A DNA stretch of 64,000 bases from WRGT01 sp964450405 (GTDB lineage Bacteria > Spirochaetota > UBA4802 > UBA5550), in the NCBI GenBank assembly GCA_964450405.1, contig CAYVCQ010000005.1, forward strand, positions 1 to 64,000, in the 5' to 3' direction. Shown one piece after another: positions 27,876 to 36,415 of this stretch; position 1 is the first letter of the stretch; every line of letters begins with the position of its first letter. Under the pieces are notes generated by a model. The model saw nothing but the letters and a program-made list of their open reading frames with translations. It had not been told where the DNA came from and searched no databases. The translations under genes were made by a program, and so were the position numbers.

Positions 27876-28990
27876 AGACGTTCTTTTCGGGTAGAGATAA
27901 AAAAAAATCAGGAAGAAATGCACTTCGCATTGTCGCTTATCTCGGACTCGACAGGCCTAACAGGCGTATCGATTACGGTGAGTTGCTGGTGAAAAAACTT
28001 ATTGAAAGCCGGCATCATATTTCAGGTCTTGTGATCCATCCCTCTGACCGGCTTGCGGATTTAGCCAGAAAATATTCTATACCATATATAAGTACACCGC
28101 TGGAACTTCTTCAGCCCGCTGATAAAATAAAACTGGCTCTTGCGGATAATCTGCAATTTATCGAGTTTTATAAAATCTGGCTTGAACATATCCGTTCATT
28201 CGACGCCGACATAGGGATCACCCTGTGGGCACACTGGATGCCGAAGGAGCTTTTTTCAATTACACCATTAGGATTTATAAATTATCATCCTGCTCCTCTT
28301 CCGCAGATGAGGGGAATGGAGCCGGATACCTTTGCCATTCTTGAAGGACGCAGGGAAATTTTCGGAACTGTGCACAGAGTAAATCATGACTTTGACTGCG
28401 GGGATATTGTAACCTGGACAAAACATATTAAAATTCACCGGTATGATACTCCGGTATCTGTTCTGGAAAATCTGAACCGTGAAGGAATCAGTACAATTAT
28501 TCATACACTGAATGCCTTTGCAGATGGAACAGTAAGCGGTGTTCCCCAATGCGAAGCTGAAGGGACAAGAACAACCCGCGATATGGCCAGGAAGGCATCC
28601 TTAATCGATTGGGGATCGGATACTGTAGATATGGTAGACCGGAAATTGAGAGCCTTTTGCGGACAGGATATAGGAATAAGGCTGAAAACAGTTTATCAGG
28701 GGGCCGTTCGTGATGTGGTTGATCTTGAAGTATACCACGGCAGATTTCGCGGACATCCGGGAGAAGTCCTAGGACTATATCGCGGAAGGGGATTCTTTAA
28801 AGGACAGCCGGTGATACGTTTAACAGATGGAGTAGCTGTATTGCGTTTAGGGAAAGTGATAACACCTCTATCGTATTCATCGATCTATTATAATGAGTGT
28901 CCGCAGGAGAAACTGATTGCTCCGGGCAAGAGAGCAAGAAGCACCAGTCGTAAAATTGTTATCCGGAGCATCTCCGTTAATAGGCTGTAG
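27872..28990 (+). CDS. formyltransferase family protein (Fmt/ArnA-N fold)
   Basis: 372-residue N10-formyl-tetrahydrofolate-type formyltransferase. The catalytic triad is present: N137 and H139 in GFINYHPAPLPQMRG and D178 in FDCGDIV. An N-terminal Rossmann part precedes it, and a C-terminal domain (about 255-345, with DIGIRLKTVY, PGEVLGLYRGRGFF, VAVLRLGKV) resembles the Fmt C-terminal OB fold. It is not ordinary Fmt: the loop residues that hold tRNA are not evident and the tail is basic. It could formylate an amino sugar or other amine. The start codon overlaps the cyclase stop by four bases, so the two are translationally coupled. No membrane span. Confidence 0.88.
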   Translation: MKTFFSGRDKKKSGRNALRIVAYLGLDRPNRRIDYGELLVKKLIESRHHISGLVIHPSDRLADLARKYSIPYISTPLELLQPADKIKLALADNLQFIEFYKIWLEHIRSFDADIGITLWAHWMPKELFSITPLGFINYHPAPLPQMRGMEPDTFAILEGRREIFGTVHRVNHDFDCGDIVTWTKHIKIHRYDTPVSVLENLNREGISTIIHTLNAFADGTVSGVPQCEAEGTRTTRDMARKASLIDWGSDTVDMVDRKLRAFCGQDIGIRLKTVYQGAVRDVVDLEVYHGRFRGHPGEVLGLYRGRGFFKGQPVIRLTDGVAVLRLGKVITPLSYSSIYYNECPQEKLIAPGKRARSTSRKIVIRSISVNRL

Positions 28991-29205
28991 AAGAAGTTAG
29001 AGTATAGAGAATAATCCGCGAAAGCCTGAAAAGGATATATTCGTATTATTACTGTTACTGGAAAATAAGGAGAGTATTAAACTAGTCTGAATCATGCTAT
29101 TTTAAATTGAAGTTTTTTTGGATTGGTATATTGATCTATTGATGACTTTAACATTGTATTTATATTTATTTTATTTAAAACTTTCATGTTTTAAGAGGTG
29201 ATATT

Positions 29206-29880
29206 ATGAATAGAAAATCTCTGTTAATTAAAGCAGGTATCCGGTTTATACTATCAATAGGTATACTCTCATGTTTGTTATTTATTTCTTCAGGATCTTT
29301 TAGTTTTCTGAATGCATGGATTTATATTGGAATAATATCTGCAGCAATGGTTTTAATCTTCAGTTATTTAATAATAAATGATCCTGAATTACTTGTTAAA
29401 CGGATAAAGAACAGAGAAAGAGTTGAGAAACAGAAATTTATCCAGAGGGCAGGAATTCTCCCGTTTTCAGCAGCCAATATAATTCCCGGATTAGATTACA
29501 GGTATGGCTGGTCTGACGTACACGAATCAGTAATAATTGCAGGGATAATATTTGTATTGCTGGGGTATATAATGTTTTTCTTTGTTCTAAGGGAGAATAG
29601 TTATGCATCAAGAGTGATTGAAATACAGGATGATCAGAAGGTAATAAATTCGGGCATGTACTCTCTTATACGTCATCCGATGTATTTAGCTGTTTTATTT
29701 ATATTTATGTTTTCTCCGCTTGTCCTTGGTTCATATTATGCATTAATACCGGTGTTATTATATCCATATATATTTGTTGTCAGAATATTAAATGAAGAGG
29801 AAATATTAAAAAATGATCTCAAAGGATATAATGAATATATGAAAAAAGTAAAATACCGTTTAATACCTTTTATATGGTGA
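29206..29880 (+). CDS. isoprenylcysteine / phospholipid methyltransferase-like membrane protein
   Basis: 224 residues with about five hydrophobic spans. The C-terminal half has the ICMT/PEMT signature: VINSGMYSLIRHPMYLA, then RILNEEEILKNDLKGYNEYM and the closing YRLIPFIW. This fold methylates lipids or prenyl-cysteine using SAM at the membrane; the substrate is unknown in bacteria. AGAGGTGATATT precedes the ATG. A terminator follows at once at 29880-29900. Confidence 0.88.
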   Translation: MNRKSLLIKAGIRFILSIGILSCLLFISSGSFSFLNAWIYIGIISAAMVLIFSYLIINDPELLVKRIKNRERVEKQKFIQRAGILPFSAANIIPGLDYRYGWSDVHESVIIAGIIFVLLGYIMFFFVLRENSYASRVIEIQDDQKVINSGMYSLIRHPMYLAVLFIFMFSPLVLGSYYALIPVLLYPYIFVVRILNEEEILKNDLKGYNEYMKKVKYRLIPFIW

Positions 29881-29900
29881 AAGTGTTGAACACTTTTTTT
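29880..29900 (+). terminator. intrinsic terminator after the methyltransferase gene
   Basis: AAAGTG, loop TTGAA, CACTTT, then a run of T. The stem begins on the last base of the TGA stop codon. Confidence 0.7.
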
Positions 29901-29967
29901 ATATTAGAATATATAATTGTTGATATGTGAAAGCTGATACCTTATATACAAAGTAAGGATGAATCAG

Positions 29968-30714
29968 ATGAAAATCAGAATACTGGGGAACGGCGGAGCA
30001 ATAAATGACGGGCTGCCATATAATTCATTTATTGCGGATGACTTTCTTCTGGTAGAAACTCCCCCTGATATAATGCTATCGTTATTTAGAGAAAAAATTG
30101 ATCTTACAAAAATATATGTTATTTTTATTTCTCATTTTCATGGAGATCACTATTTCGGTTTACCATTTCTTCTTCTAAGAATTTTTTTTAATAGGATATT
30201 TAATCCAACTGAAAGTAAAATAAGAATTATCGGTCCGGTTGATATTGAGAATAAAACAAAGGAGTTATGCAGATTTGCTCTGGGAAATGAACACCCTGTA
30301 CATCAGTGGATGGAAGATAAAATTATTTTTACTGAAATCAGTGTTGGATCAATAGTTGATCTAGGCGATGAAATCTCTCTCAAGATATTCTCCATGTATC
30401 ATTTAATTGAAACATACGGTTTTGCCTTTTATAAAAGTAACAATATATTATTTTCATATTTTGCAGACAGTGTATGGAATGATGAACTACTAAATCAGAT
30501 TAAACTATTTCCAGAGATAATTTTAATAGATATGAATGGAGAGATTTCTGATCCTGTAAAATTTCATATGTCTGAAAATGATATAATTGAAAAGGCAATT
30601 CCATTCAGTGAAGGAAGAATTATTTACTATGGAACACATCTAAAAACTCAGAAACAATCACAGCATGAAGAAATAAAATATGTACATCCGGGTGAAATTA
30701 TTTTATTGAAATAA
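29968..30714 (+). CDS. metallo-beta-lactamase fold hydrolase, RNase Z-like
   Basis: About 248 residues. The zinc motif is HFHGDH (ISHFHGDHYFGLPF), with further ligands likely in FSMYHLIETYGFAF and FADSVWND, and a late His in YYGTHLKTQ. The N-terminal ILGNGGAINDGLPYNSF resembles the RNase Z/phosphodiesterase branch. AAGG at 29955-29958 favours ATG 29968 over ATG 29959. The substrate is uncertain: tRNA 3' processing is possible, but the tRNA-binding exosite is not evident. A dispersed element lies behind it. Confidence 0.85.
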   Translation: MKIRILGNGGAINDGLPYNSFIADDFLLVETPPDIMLSLFREKIDLTKIYVIFISHFHGDHYFGLPFLLLRIFFNRIFNPTESKIRIIGPVDIENKTKELCRFALGNEHPVHQWMEDKIIFTEISVGSIVDLGDEISLKIFSMYHLIETYGFAFYKSNNILFSYFADSVWNDELLNQIKLFPEIILIDMNGEISDPVKFHMSENDIIEKAIPFSEGRIIYYGTHLKTQKQSQHEEIKYVHPGEIILLK

Positions 30715-31040
30715 TATAACTAGCTTATTCCGGATTGTCGGGATAATTGACATTGCACCCCCTGTCCCACGGAGGGGGCACGCAAGAGGGATATTAATAG
30801 TGAATTTATGAATCATAACAATATTAATACACCTGATTAGTATTGGAATCGATACTTTCCGGATAAAAGATGAAGATGTATTAAATAATATTGGAATTGT
30901 AAAAGAAATGATAATAATAAAACTAACCGAGATATAACTGATATACCCGGTGCCCCCTCCGGGGGATAGGGGGCAGGAAGGTTTGAATTTAATTAATTCG
31001 TAAAATACAACGGTAAAATATAAATCAGGAGATATCAGCT
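30715..31040. other. gap filled by dispersed element copy B
   Basis: Nearly all of this 326-base gap is the element at 30726-30981. The end holds AGGAGATATCAGCT, the ribosome site of the next gene. Confidence 0.55.
30726..30981 (+). mobile_element. dispersed inverted-repeat element, copy B
   Basis: The best-preserved copy. The left end CCCCCTGTCCCACGGAGGGG (30758 onward, 24 bases to CAC) and right end GTGCCCCCTCCGGGGGATAG (30950-30973) are inverted copies with two mismatches in 24. The inner frame 30842-30937 encodes RIKDEDVLNNIGIVKEM, nearly the same peptide as in copy A. No transposase; spacing and flanks match copies A and C. Confidence 0.65.
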
Positions 31041-31556
31041 ATGGACGAAAAATCTTTCTTATCAAAAATGGCTCAGAGTTATAAAATTAATTTAACTTCA
31101 AGATACGAACAGTTTATTATGGAAAAAGAATTCGAAAAGTATGAGGAGAACCAGGTTATCTTTACAGGATTTATCGAAGGTCTCTATCATATTCATTTTG
31201 TTGATGAACTGCTCACCGATGTAATAAAGCTCGGGAAGTCTCAGGGAATTAAAAACATAAAAGAGGTCTGGACGAAAGAGTTTCAGACATATATTCCTCT
31301 GGCATTCTTTGACCACCCCGAGGTGCCGGAGTCGAAGGGATTTCTTGTATGGGACAGTTCAGAGGAGCGGATGCCGGTTTTACTTTTTGATTTTGAGGGA
31401 CCTCGGGTTTATGCAGTGGCTGAAAGTTTAGAGCAGTTTCTTGAAGGGCTGCCAGGGATTCCAAATAAAGAGCAGAAAAGCAGAAATGCAGCTGAACTGT
31501 CTGAAAAAAAATTTGAATTCTGGAAAAAAGGTGATAGAAAACACTTCGATTACTAG
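31041..31556 (+). CDS. SUKH/SMI1-like protein (tentative)
   Basis: 171 residues, soluble, acidic. The middle reads PLAFFDHPEVPESKGFLVWD then MPVLLFDFEGPRVYAVAESL, followed by EQFLEGLPG. This resembles the SMI1/KNR4 (SUKH) pattern, in which a hydrophobic strand pair is followed by a helix carrying a conserved Phe-Leu. SUKH proteins are often immunity proteins for polymorphic toxins, but this gene is about 2.5 kb from the RHS remnant and next to an ankyrin lipoprotein gene. AGGAG with nine bases to the ATG supports the start. The family call is tentative. Confidence 0.55.
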   Translation: MDEKSFLSKMAQSYKINLTSRYEQFIMEKEFEKYEENQVIFTGFIEGLYHIHFVDELLTDVIKLGKSQGIKNIKEVWTKEFQTYIPLAFFDHPEVPESKGFLVWDSSEERMPVLLFDFEGPRVYAVAESLEQFLEGLPGIPNKEQKSRNAAELSEKKFEFWKKGDRKHFDY

Positions 31557-31616
31557 GAATTAACTTTTGTTTTATGTATACTTCAGTATAAGACATTTAA
31601 ACTAAAGGAGTGTACC

Positions 31617-32111
31617 ATGCGAAATTTCAGATTAGTTGTAACAGTTTTAATTCTTACCGCTGCAGTTTGTTCATTTAATGGTTGCAAACGGACAATAAAT
31701 CCTGCACTAACAGATCAGTTTGTAAAAGCTGCATATGATGGTGATCTTGCGCTGGTTAAAAAGCTTTATGATGAGGGCGCTGATCTTAATGGAGAGAGTA
31801 AAGTAAATTACGATACAACTGCTCTTGTTACATCGGCAAACAGCGGCAAGATTGAGGTTGTAAAATTCCTTCTTTCTAAAGGTGTTGATGTTAATCAGAA
31901 AACTTCCGGTAAAAGCACTGCACTTAGCGGAGCTCTGCTTGGCGGACATGTTGATGTTGTGAAACTATTAATAGAAAAAAAAGCCGATGTTAATTTTGAC
32001 GGAGGTTACGGAACTCCGCTAAAGAGAGTTGAGGGATGGGCGAAAGATTCTCCAACCATGACTGTATGGCCTGAATTAGCAGAAATTCTGAAAAAAGCCG
32101 GAGCAAAATAA
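31617..32111 (+). CDS. ankyrin-repeat lipoprotein
   Basis: 164 residues: signal peptide (LVVTVLILTAAVCSF) with lipobox FNGC (Cys 23), then about three ankyrin repeats from residue 30 to 140: AAYDGDLALVKKLYDEGADL, SANSGKIEVVKFLLSKGVDV, ALLGGHVDVVKLLIEKKADV. Probably anchored in the periplasm and binding a partner protein. AAAGGAGTGTACC precedes the ATG. It lies 60 bases after the SUKH-like gene on the same strand, possibly one operon, and is followed by a bidirectional terminator. Confidence 0.88.
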   Translation: MRNFRLVVTVLILTAAVCSFNGCKRTINPALTDQFVKAAYDGDLALVKKLYDEGADLNGESKVNYDTTALVTSANSGKIEVVKFLLSKGVDVNQKTSGKSTALSGALLGGHVDVVKLLIEKKADVNFDGGYGTPLKRVEGWAKDSPTMTVWPELAEILKKAGAK

Positions 32112-32119
32112 TAGTTTTT

Positions 32120-32149
32120 AATTCTCCCGCTTTTATCGGCGGGGGAATT
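32120..32149. terminator. terminator between convergent genes
   Basis: Stem AATTCTCCCGC / GCGGGGGAATT with one mismatch and loop TTTTATCG. It lies between the convergent ankyrin and DUF2459 genes and can serve both strands. Confidence 0.65.
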
Positions 32150-32157
32150 ACTAAATT

Positions 32158-32823
32158 TTATTTTGGAGTTTTCAGAACAGTCCCCTGCATTTTGATCTTT
32201 TCATAAAGCTGACCGGCTGTAATTACAAAAAATGGTGAAACATCAAAACCGGAATTCTTAAGGGCTTTTGCCACCCATGTATTGCATGTATTAAACAGAT
32301 GATATTTATAAACTGATTTAAAAAATATCACCTCCCCGGATTGTTGTCTGGAAGTGATAATTAGTTCATCGTTTTCTTTTCTGAAACTCTGGTCGACATA
32401 CTTAAGAAGTTTTATAAATTGTTCCTGAGAGAGTTTTAATTCTATAGTATAATTACTCCAGTTTATAAAACTTTCGGTAAGAGTATTGTAGCCCTCAAAA
32501 CGTATAACACTTGGATTAGTTAAGATTACTGCTTTTAAATCGTGCCAGTAATTGTCAACCGGATCCTGATATGCAATTTCCTCTCCCCATCCGATTTCGA
32601 TAAATCTGGAAAATTTAAAGTATTTTAACGCACCGATATTACGGATTGATTCACTATCCACAGGTATTATAATACCTGTATGATAACTGTTATTTATAAC
32701 ATATACAGTATATGGACCGGAAGAGATATTTATATCTTTATCTCTGTTAAATTTATCACCTCCGGTACAGGAGAAAGATAACTGAATTGCTGAGAGTATT
32801 ATTATAAGTTTAATTATTTTCAT
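32158..32823 (-). CDS. DUF2459-type lipoprotein
   Basis: 221 residues: signal peptide (KLIIILSAIQLSFS) with a Cys at 19, then the DUF2459 pattern TVYVINNSYHTGIIIPVDSE, FIEIGWGEEIAYQDP and, near the C-terminus, LFNTCNTWVAKALKNSGFDV. The paired His (SYHTG) and Cys (NTCNTW) look like the catalytic residues of a circularly permuted papain/NlpC fold, so an amidase or thioesterase at the membrane is plausible; no activity is established for the family as far as I know. The RHS tip domain encoded at 34490-35082 has a similar His...Cys layout. Confidence 0.85.
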   Translation of the reverse strand: MKIIKLIIILSAIQLSFSCTGGDKFNRDKDINISSGPYTVYVINNSYHTGIIIPVDSESIRNIGALKYFKFSRFIEIGWGEEIAYQDPVDNYWHDLKAVILTNPSVIRFEGYNTLTESFINWSNYTIELKLSQEQFIKLLKYVDQSFRKENDELIITSRQQSGEVIFFKSVYKYHLFNTCNTWVAKALKNSGFDVSPFFVITAGQLYEKIKMQGTVLKTPK

Positions 32824-33118
32824 GAGGTAAAGGTCCTGAATTTTTATACAATTGATTCGAACAATTTATTTTAAAAGAAACTACTCATTATTTTTGATAG
32901 GAACATATTGATCCACCGGTTTTTTCTACTGAAATTATGTCTCTGAGACTGCGCCTTATACTTTTCACTGTGTATCATGCAAGGTTACACAGCTGAGTAA
33001 TTAAATTAGTATTATCATAAATATAAAACAAATTTTTTTTAATTCATTACTTGATAAATTCCTGTATAATTGCTAAAGTAAGTAAAGTTCAATGTCTAAT
33101 TGTCAGGGGATGGATTTT

Positions 33119-33472
33119 ATGGAAGGAAGAAATAATACAAGGGTTGTATTTCATGTAAATGCCACTATCGAGTATAATAGTCATACCATTAATGGTGATG
33201 TAGAGAATCTCAGTACAAATGGTATGTTTATGAATACCACAGAGAAGATTCCTCTTGATACCGAGGTTGAAGTATCGATTTATCTTTCAGGTACAACATC
33301 GGAACTGAGCCTGAAGATTAATGGTGTAGTGACCAGAATAGATGAAAAGGGTGTAGCTATTAACTTTAAAGAGATAGAGTTTGATTCTTTTCTGCATCTG
33401 AAGAATATCATTGAGTTTAATGCTGCCAGTGATTCAAAGGCTATGGATGAGTATAATGTTTTGCGGAAGTAA
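33119..33472 (+). CDS. PilZ domain protein (c-di-GMP binding)
   Basis: 117 residues, a single PilZ domain. The c-di-GMP motifs are intact: R3-NNT-R7 (RxxxR) at the start and NLSTNG (D/NxSxxG) at about 31-36. The rest is the usual small barrel (LSLKINGVVTRIDEKGVAINF) and a C-terminal helix. GGGG nine bases before ATG 33119 favours that start over the ATGs at 33092 and 33110. It probably relays cyclic di-GMP to motility or surface functions. It is the last intact gene before the RHS island. Confidence 0.9.
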   Translation: MEGRNNTRVVFHVNATIEYNSHTINGDVENLSTNGMFMNTTEKIPLDTEVEVSIYLSGTTSELSLKINGVVTRIDEKGVAINFKEIEFDSFLHLKNIIEFNAASDSKAMDEYNVLRK

Positions 33473-33517
33473 TTGTTTTATGAGAATTACTTTTTATAAG
33501 AATAAATGATTGTTTAG

Positions 33518-33964
33518 GATTACGCCTCAAAGACAACCACACTCTATAAATATGACGGACTTGGCCGGCTAATACACGCAAACGGCGAAAACCTGAGAGA
33601 CGAAGCACCAGCCACAGCAGGTCAGAATATAGAAACAGTGACAAACAGATACGAGCAGGGATACGCCTACGCCGATAACGGCAACCTGACAGAAAAAGTT
33701 AAATACGACACAGCCACCGGCGCCATGGACACATGGAGTTATACATACAGCAACCACGCCGTGACAGGAGTAAATTCATCCAAAGAGGGAAACAAGTTCA
33801 ACTTTACCTACGATGCATCGGGAAACATGACAGAGAAACGCGACCTTATCGCGGGAAAAACAAAAAAGATGCAGTACGATTCGAATAACAGAATAGAGGA
33901 AGTAACCAACTCAAGCGGAAAAGTGCTAGGCCAATACGACTACGATGACCAGGATTCCGCGTAA
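33518..33964 (+). pseudogene. RHS/YD-repeat core fragment, 5' part
   Basis: RHS repeats begin abruptly at 33518 (an in-frame TAG precedes at 33515), with no start codon or signal region: YKYDGLGRLIHANGENL, YAYADNGNLTEKVKYD, FTYDASGNMTEKRDL, QYDSNNRIEEVTN. The frame ends at TAA 33962-33964. Restoring one G in CAGGATTCC near 33953 (to CAG GGA TTC) would join it to the following RHS segment without a gap (FRVKKRAKRTGETG). So this and 33955-35082 are one gene broken by a one-base deletion and lacking its whole N-terminal portion. The DNA is noticeably GC-richer than its neighbours. Confidence 0.9.
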
Positions 33965-35082
33965 AAAAGAGAGCCAAACGCACCGGAGAGACCGGAACAC
34001 ATACAGTGGAAGTAATCTACCCCTCCATGTACTTTGGAATGGAAAGAGAACTCGAAAACGACGGAAGCGTAACGGATAACACAACATATTCGGTAAACAA
34101 CATATACCTGAACGGAGTGAGAATCGCCGCGCTCACAGCATCGGGCGAAACCAGATATTATTTGACAGACCAGGTTGACAGCGTAAGCATGGTGTTCAGC
34201 GAACAGGGCAAGCCCCTCACAAGCTTTGAGTATATGCCATACGGCGAGACCTGGCTGGAAAGGGTTGCCCCCAATCTGAAGGAGAAACATAATCCGAAGT
34301 TTAACTCCCAGGAACTGGATCCAGAGACGGATTTTTATTATTATAATGCTAGATATTACGACCCGGAAGTGTCGAGGTTTGTAACGGCGGATACGGTTAT
34401 TGATGGTGAGCAAGCGGTATTCGGCTGGAATCGGTATATGTATGTAAAAGGGAATCCGATACAGTATAATGACCCGAGTGGGCATGAAATTTATTCGATT
34501 AATCGAGAATTAGGTGGTACTGAAGTTAGAAGTACATATAATCTTGTTTCTCATACCTATTTGGCAACAACTGATAATCATAAACAAGTTAAAGATGTGT
34601 ATAGTTGGGGAAAAGTCAATACTGATGACGAGAAACAAGGCTCTTGGCATTCATCAACTTTAGATAAAGATAAAGTGAATCCGTTAAATCGAGAAGCAAT
34701 GGTAAAAGAGAAAAGAACTGCAGGTAGTGCTATTTACTATGATGAAGCAGTTAAATTAACAAAAGATGACAAACTTGATAAGTATATGACAAAAGCAGTA
34801 AAATTGCTAGAACAAGACGATAGCCCAAGTAAACATAAATGGTCTTTGAAAGACAAAGACAGCCAAATTGGTATTTCAAATAAAAATGTTTGCAAGGGAG
34901 AATCTGAACTTTTATTTGGAACAGCATTGGATATTTATAAACAGGAAACAGGCAATGATTATAAAGGGGTGTCAGCTTGGGGTGTTATATTGCAGCGACA
35001 TATGGATGAGAAGCAATTTGAAAAAATGTATAATACTGCAAATGGAAAAGATAAAAAACTAAATGTTGAAAATTCAAGGTAA
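33955..35082 (+). pseudogene. RHS core 3' part with AT-rich toxin-like tip
   Basis: This continues the RHS core in the shifted frame: GETRYYLTDQVDSVSMVF, FEYMPYGETWLERVAP, and the RHS-associated signature FYYYNARYYDPEVSRFVTAD with NPIQYNDPSGHE at the cleavage boundary (about 34490). After that, the base composition drops sharply to AT-rich and an unrelated ~195-residue tip begins. The tip holds NLVSHTYLATTD, VYSWGKVN and, later, SNKNVCKGESELLFGTALDI. A His early and a Cys in a NxC context late suggest a permuted papain-like (NlpC/LRAT-type) fold; this is an inference from motif order only. A start at GTG 34006 is possible, but the piece is best seen as a displaced, orphan toxin end. Confidence 0.8.
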
Positions 35083-35392
35083 ATCATTGATTAAACAATT
35101 AATATCAAATTTTTTTACATATTTATTTTTGCTAACCATGGTTTTGTTAAATGACTACCTTTTTGTAAAAGGAAGTACGTTTTATATTTTTAATCCATTT
35201 GAATTATTTTTAAATGGCATTTTGCCATCTTTAGCATTTTTATTATTTTTTATAATTAATTTTTATTTAAATAAAGGAAATAAAAATAATTTAATTATTT
35301 TTTTAATAAGTTTTATATTAGCATTGTTTTGGACATTTACAAGTTTTATAATATTTATAAAATTTCATTTTTCTATTGGTGGTTTTTTATAA
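35063..35392 (+). CDS. small membrane protein, candidate immunity protein
   Basis: 109 residues, very hydrophobic, with three spans (about 13-33, 45-67 and 76-100) and little else. It starts inside the last 20 bases of the RHS tip frame (ATG 35063); a TTG at 35087 with AAGGTAAATCA in front is an alternative that avoids the overlap. In polymorphic toxin loci the gene right after the tip is normally the immunity gene, and its AT-rich composition matches the tip rather than the RHS core. That function is inferred from position only. A terminator follows at 35524. Confidence 0.65.
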   Translation: MLKIQGKSLIKQLISNFFTYLFLLTMVLLNDYLFVKGSTFYIFNPFELFLNGILPSLAFLLFFIINFYLNKGNKNNLIIFLISFILALFWTFTSFIIFIKFHFSIGGFL

Positions 35393-35496
35393 GATTGTTG
35401 ATAAAGTTAAATCAAGCAGCATCTTATCTAATCGAAAGCTTTTAAATTTAATTTACATCCAACCCGGCACCTTTTAGTGGTGGAACTAGGCGTTTT

Positions 35497-35571
35497 CAAG
35501 TTGGGGCGGTGTTCTGTAGTTCCAAACAGGAGTTATAAATAATCCTGTTTTTTTATTTCCGGCCCCACTTG
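35497..35571 (+). terminator. nested inverted repeat with intrinsic terminator
   Basis: The inner stem AAACAGGA (35524-35531) pairs with TCCTGTTT (35543-35550) and is followed by a T run, a good terminator for the immunity candidate gene. An outer pair CAAGTTGGGGC (35497) and GCCCCACTTG (35562-35571) encloses it. Confidence 0.65.
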
Positions 35572-35650
35572 ACAGAAAGATAGTGTAAATTCATCTTTCC
35601 TCGGCAACTTAAGTTAAGTATAAAATCAGAAAGTTGACGGCAAACAAATA

Positions 35651-35729
35651 GAGCGGACACTACGTTCGCGACGGGCTGTTCGAGCCACGATGGCGATTAA
35701 CAGCCCTTCAACTGATTCCGTAGACACAC
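35651..35729 (+). repeat. short duplicated segment, copy 1
   Basis: Contains GGGCTGTTCGAGCCACGATG and the pairing AACAGCCC about 25 bases on, then CCGTAGACACAC. The same segment is found at 37353-37431 with few changes, in both cases a little upstream of other shared repeat blocks. Confidence 0.75.
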
Positions 35730-35870
35730 CCCCTATCCCCCGGAGGGGGCACCCTGCAGATCAGCAAAACGATGTTATTTTTATGCAAATCATTTCTTTT
35801 ACAATACTGATGTTATTTAATACATCTTTATTTTAATCCGTAATGTATCGATTCCGATAAGCGGCCACAT
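35729..35870 (-). mobile_element. dispersed inverted-repeat element, copy D (half, reversed)
   Basis: CCCCCTATCCCCCGGAGGGG at 35729 is the reverse complement of the right end of copy B. The following bases (TCATTTCTTTTACAAT, TATTTAATACATCTT, ATCGATTCC) are the reverse complement of the inner frame of copies A and B, with a one-base loss that breaks it. The other end is missing. Confidence 0.6.
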
Positions 35871-35989
35871 AAATCTACTGCCAGCACTTTTTATAATAAA
35901 ACTAAAAATATTCAACAGAAGAAAAGTATCGCCGCAGCCGTGCGATTCTGCACTTTGCGGCGTTATGGCAAATTAACAAAAACAGTAAA

Positions 35990-36187
35990 AGTAATACGGA
36001 AAAAGAAAAGTACAAACAGAAAATAAATGCAATACTAAAAGCCGCGACGGCGCATGAGTCGCAAGCCCCCGGCGATTGAGGGTGTCGTTTCTTTTGCTTC
36101 TTTTCTTTGGACAAGCAAAGAAAAGAAGATACTGCAGGTGTGTAACACCGCAAATCCAACTACGGCATAAAATGCCGTAACAAATTG
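35990..36187 (+). repeat. 198-bp direct repeat, copy 1
   Basis: Almost the same sequence occurs at 37436-37634. Inside are two palindromes: CTTCTTTTCTTTG (36097-36109) with CAAAGAAAAGAAG (36116-36128), and TACGGCAT AAA ATGCCGTA near the right end. No reading frame of known type. The two copies flank the DUF4258/DUF2283 pair and the orphan antitoxin gene. Confidence 0.85.
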
Positions 36188-36415
36188 TTGAATACCGTAA
36201 AACTAAAAAGTATTCAAAATAACCCCACAAAAAGTTAAGACCGATGGCGATCGGCTGTACTAGGACGGACACAACTGCACCCCTTGCACGTTATGGCGAA
36301 CGTTCAGAGAGAATGGTTACCTTCAGTGATACAATAATAATAAAAAAGTTGTAGTAATAATTTCCAGAATATTGTAATTTTGATAAAGTAAATTGTTATT
36401 TAAGGAATAAATTTA

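Larger units (their letters stand above)
35393..36415. other. 1-kb non-coding stretch made of repeats
   Basis: No credible gene. From left to right it holds a nested hairpin/terminator (35497-35571), an 79-base segment duplicated at 37353 (35651-35729), a reversed half copy of the dispersed element (35729-35870), and the long repeat block (35990-36187). Open frames of 85-99 codons on the minus strand lie within these repeats and recur in the second copy; their sequence is low-complexity-like and they are not called. Confidence 0.6.

Noticed and set aside
33940..34485. 181-codon minus-strand frame opposite the RHS core
   Set aside because: It is antisense to clear RHS coding sequence; such long shadows are common opposite GC-richer RHS DNA.
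35902..36272. 85- and 99-codon minus-strand frames in the repeat block
   Set aside because: They lie in the 198-bp repeat and recur unchanged in the second copy at 37301-37751; no family resemblance and no ribosome sites.
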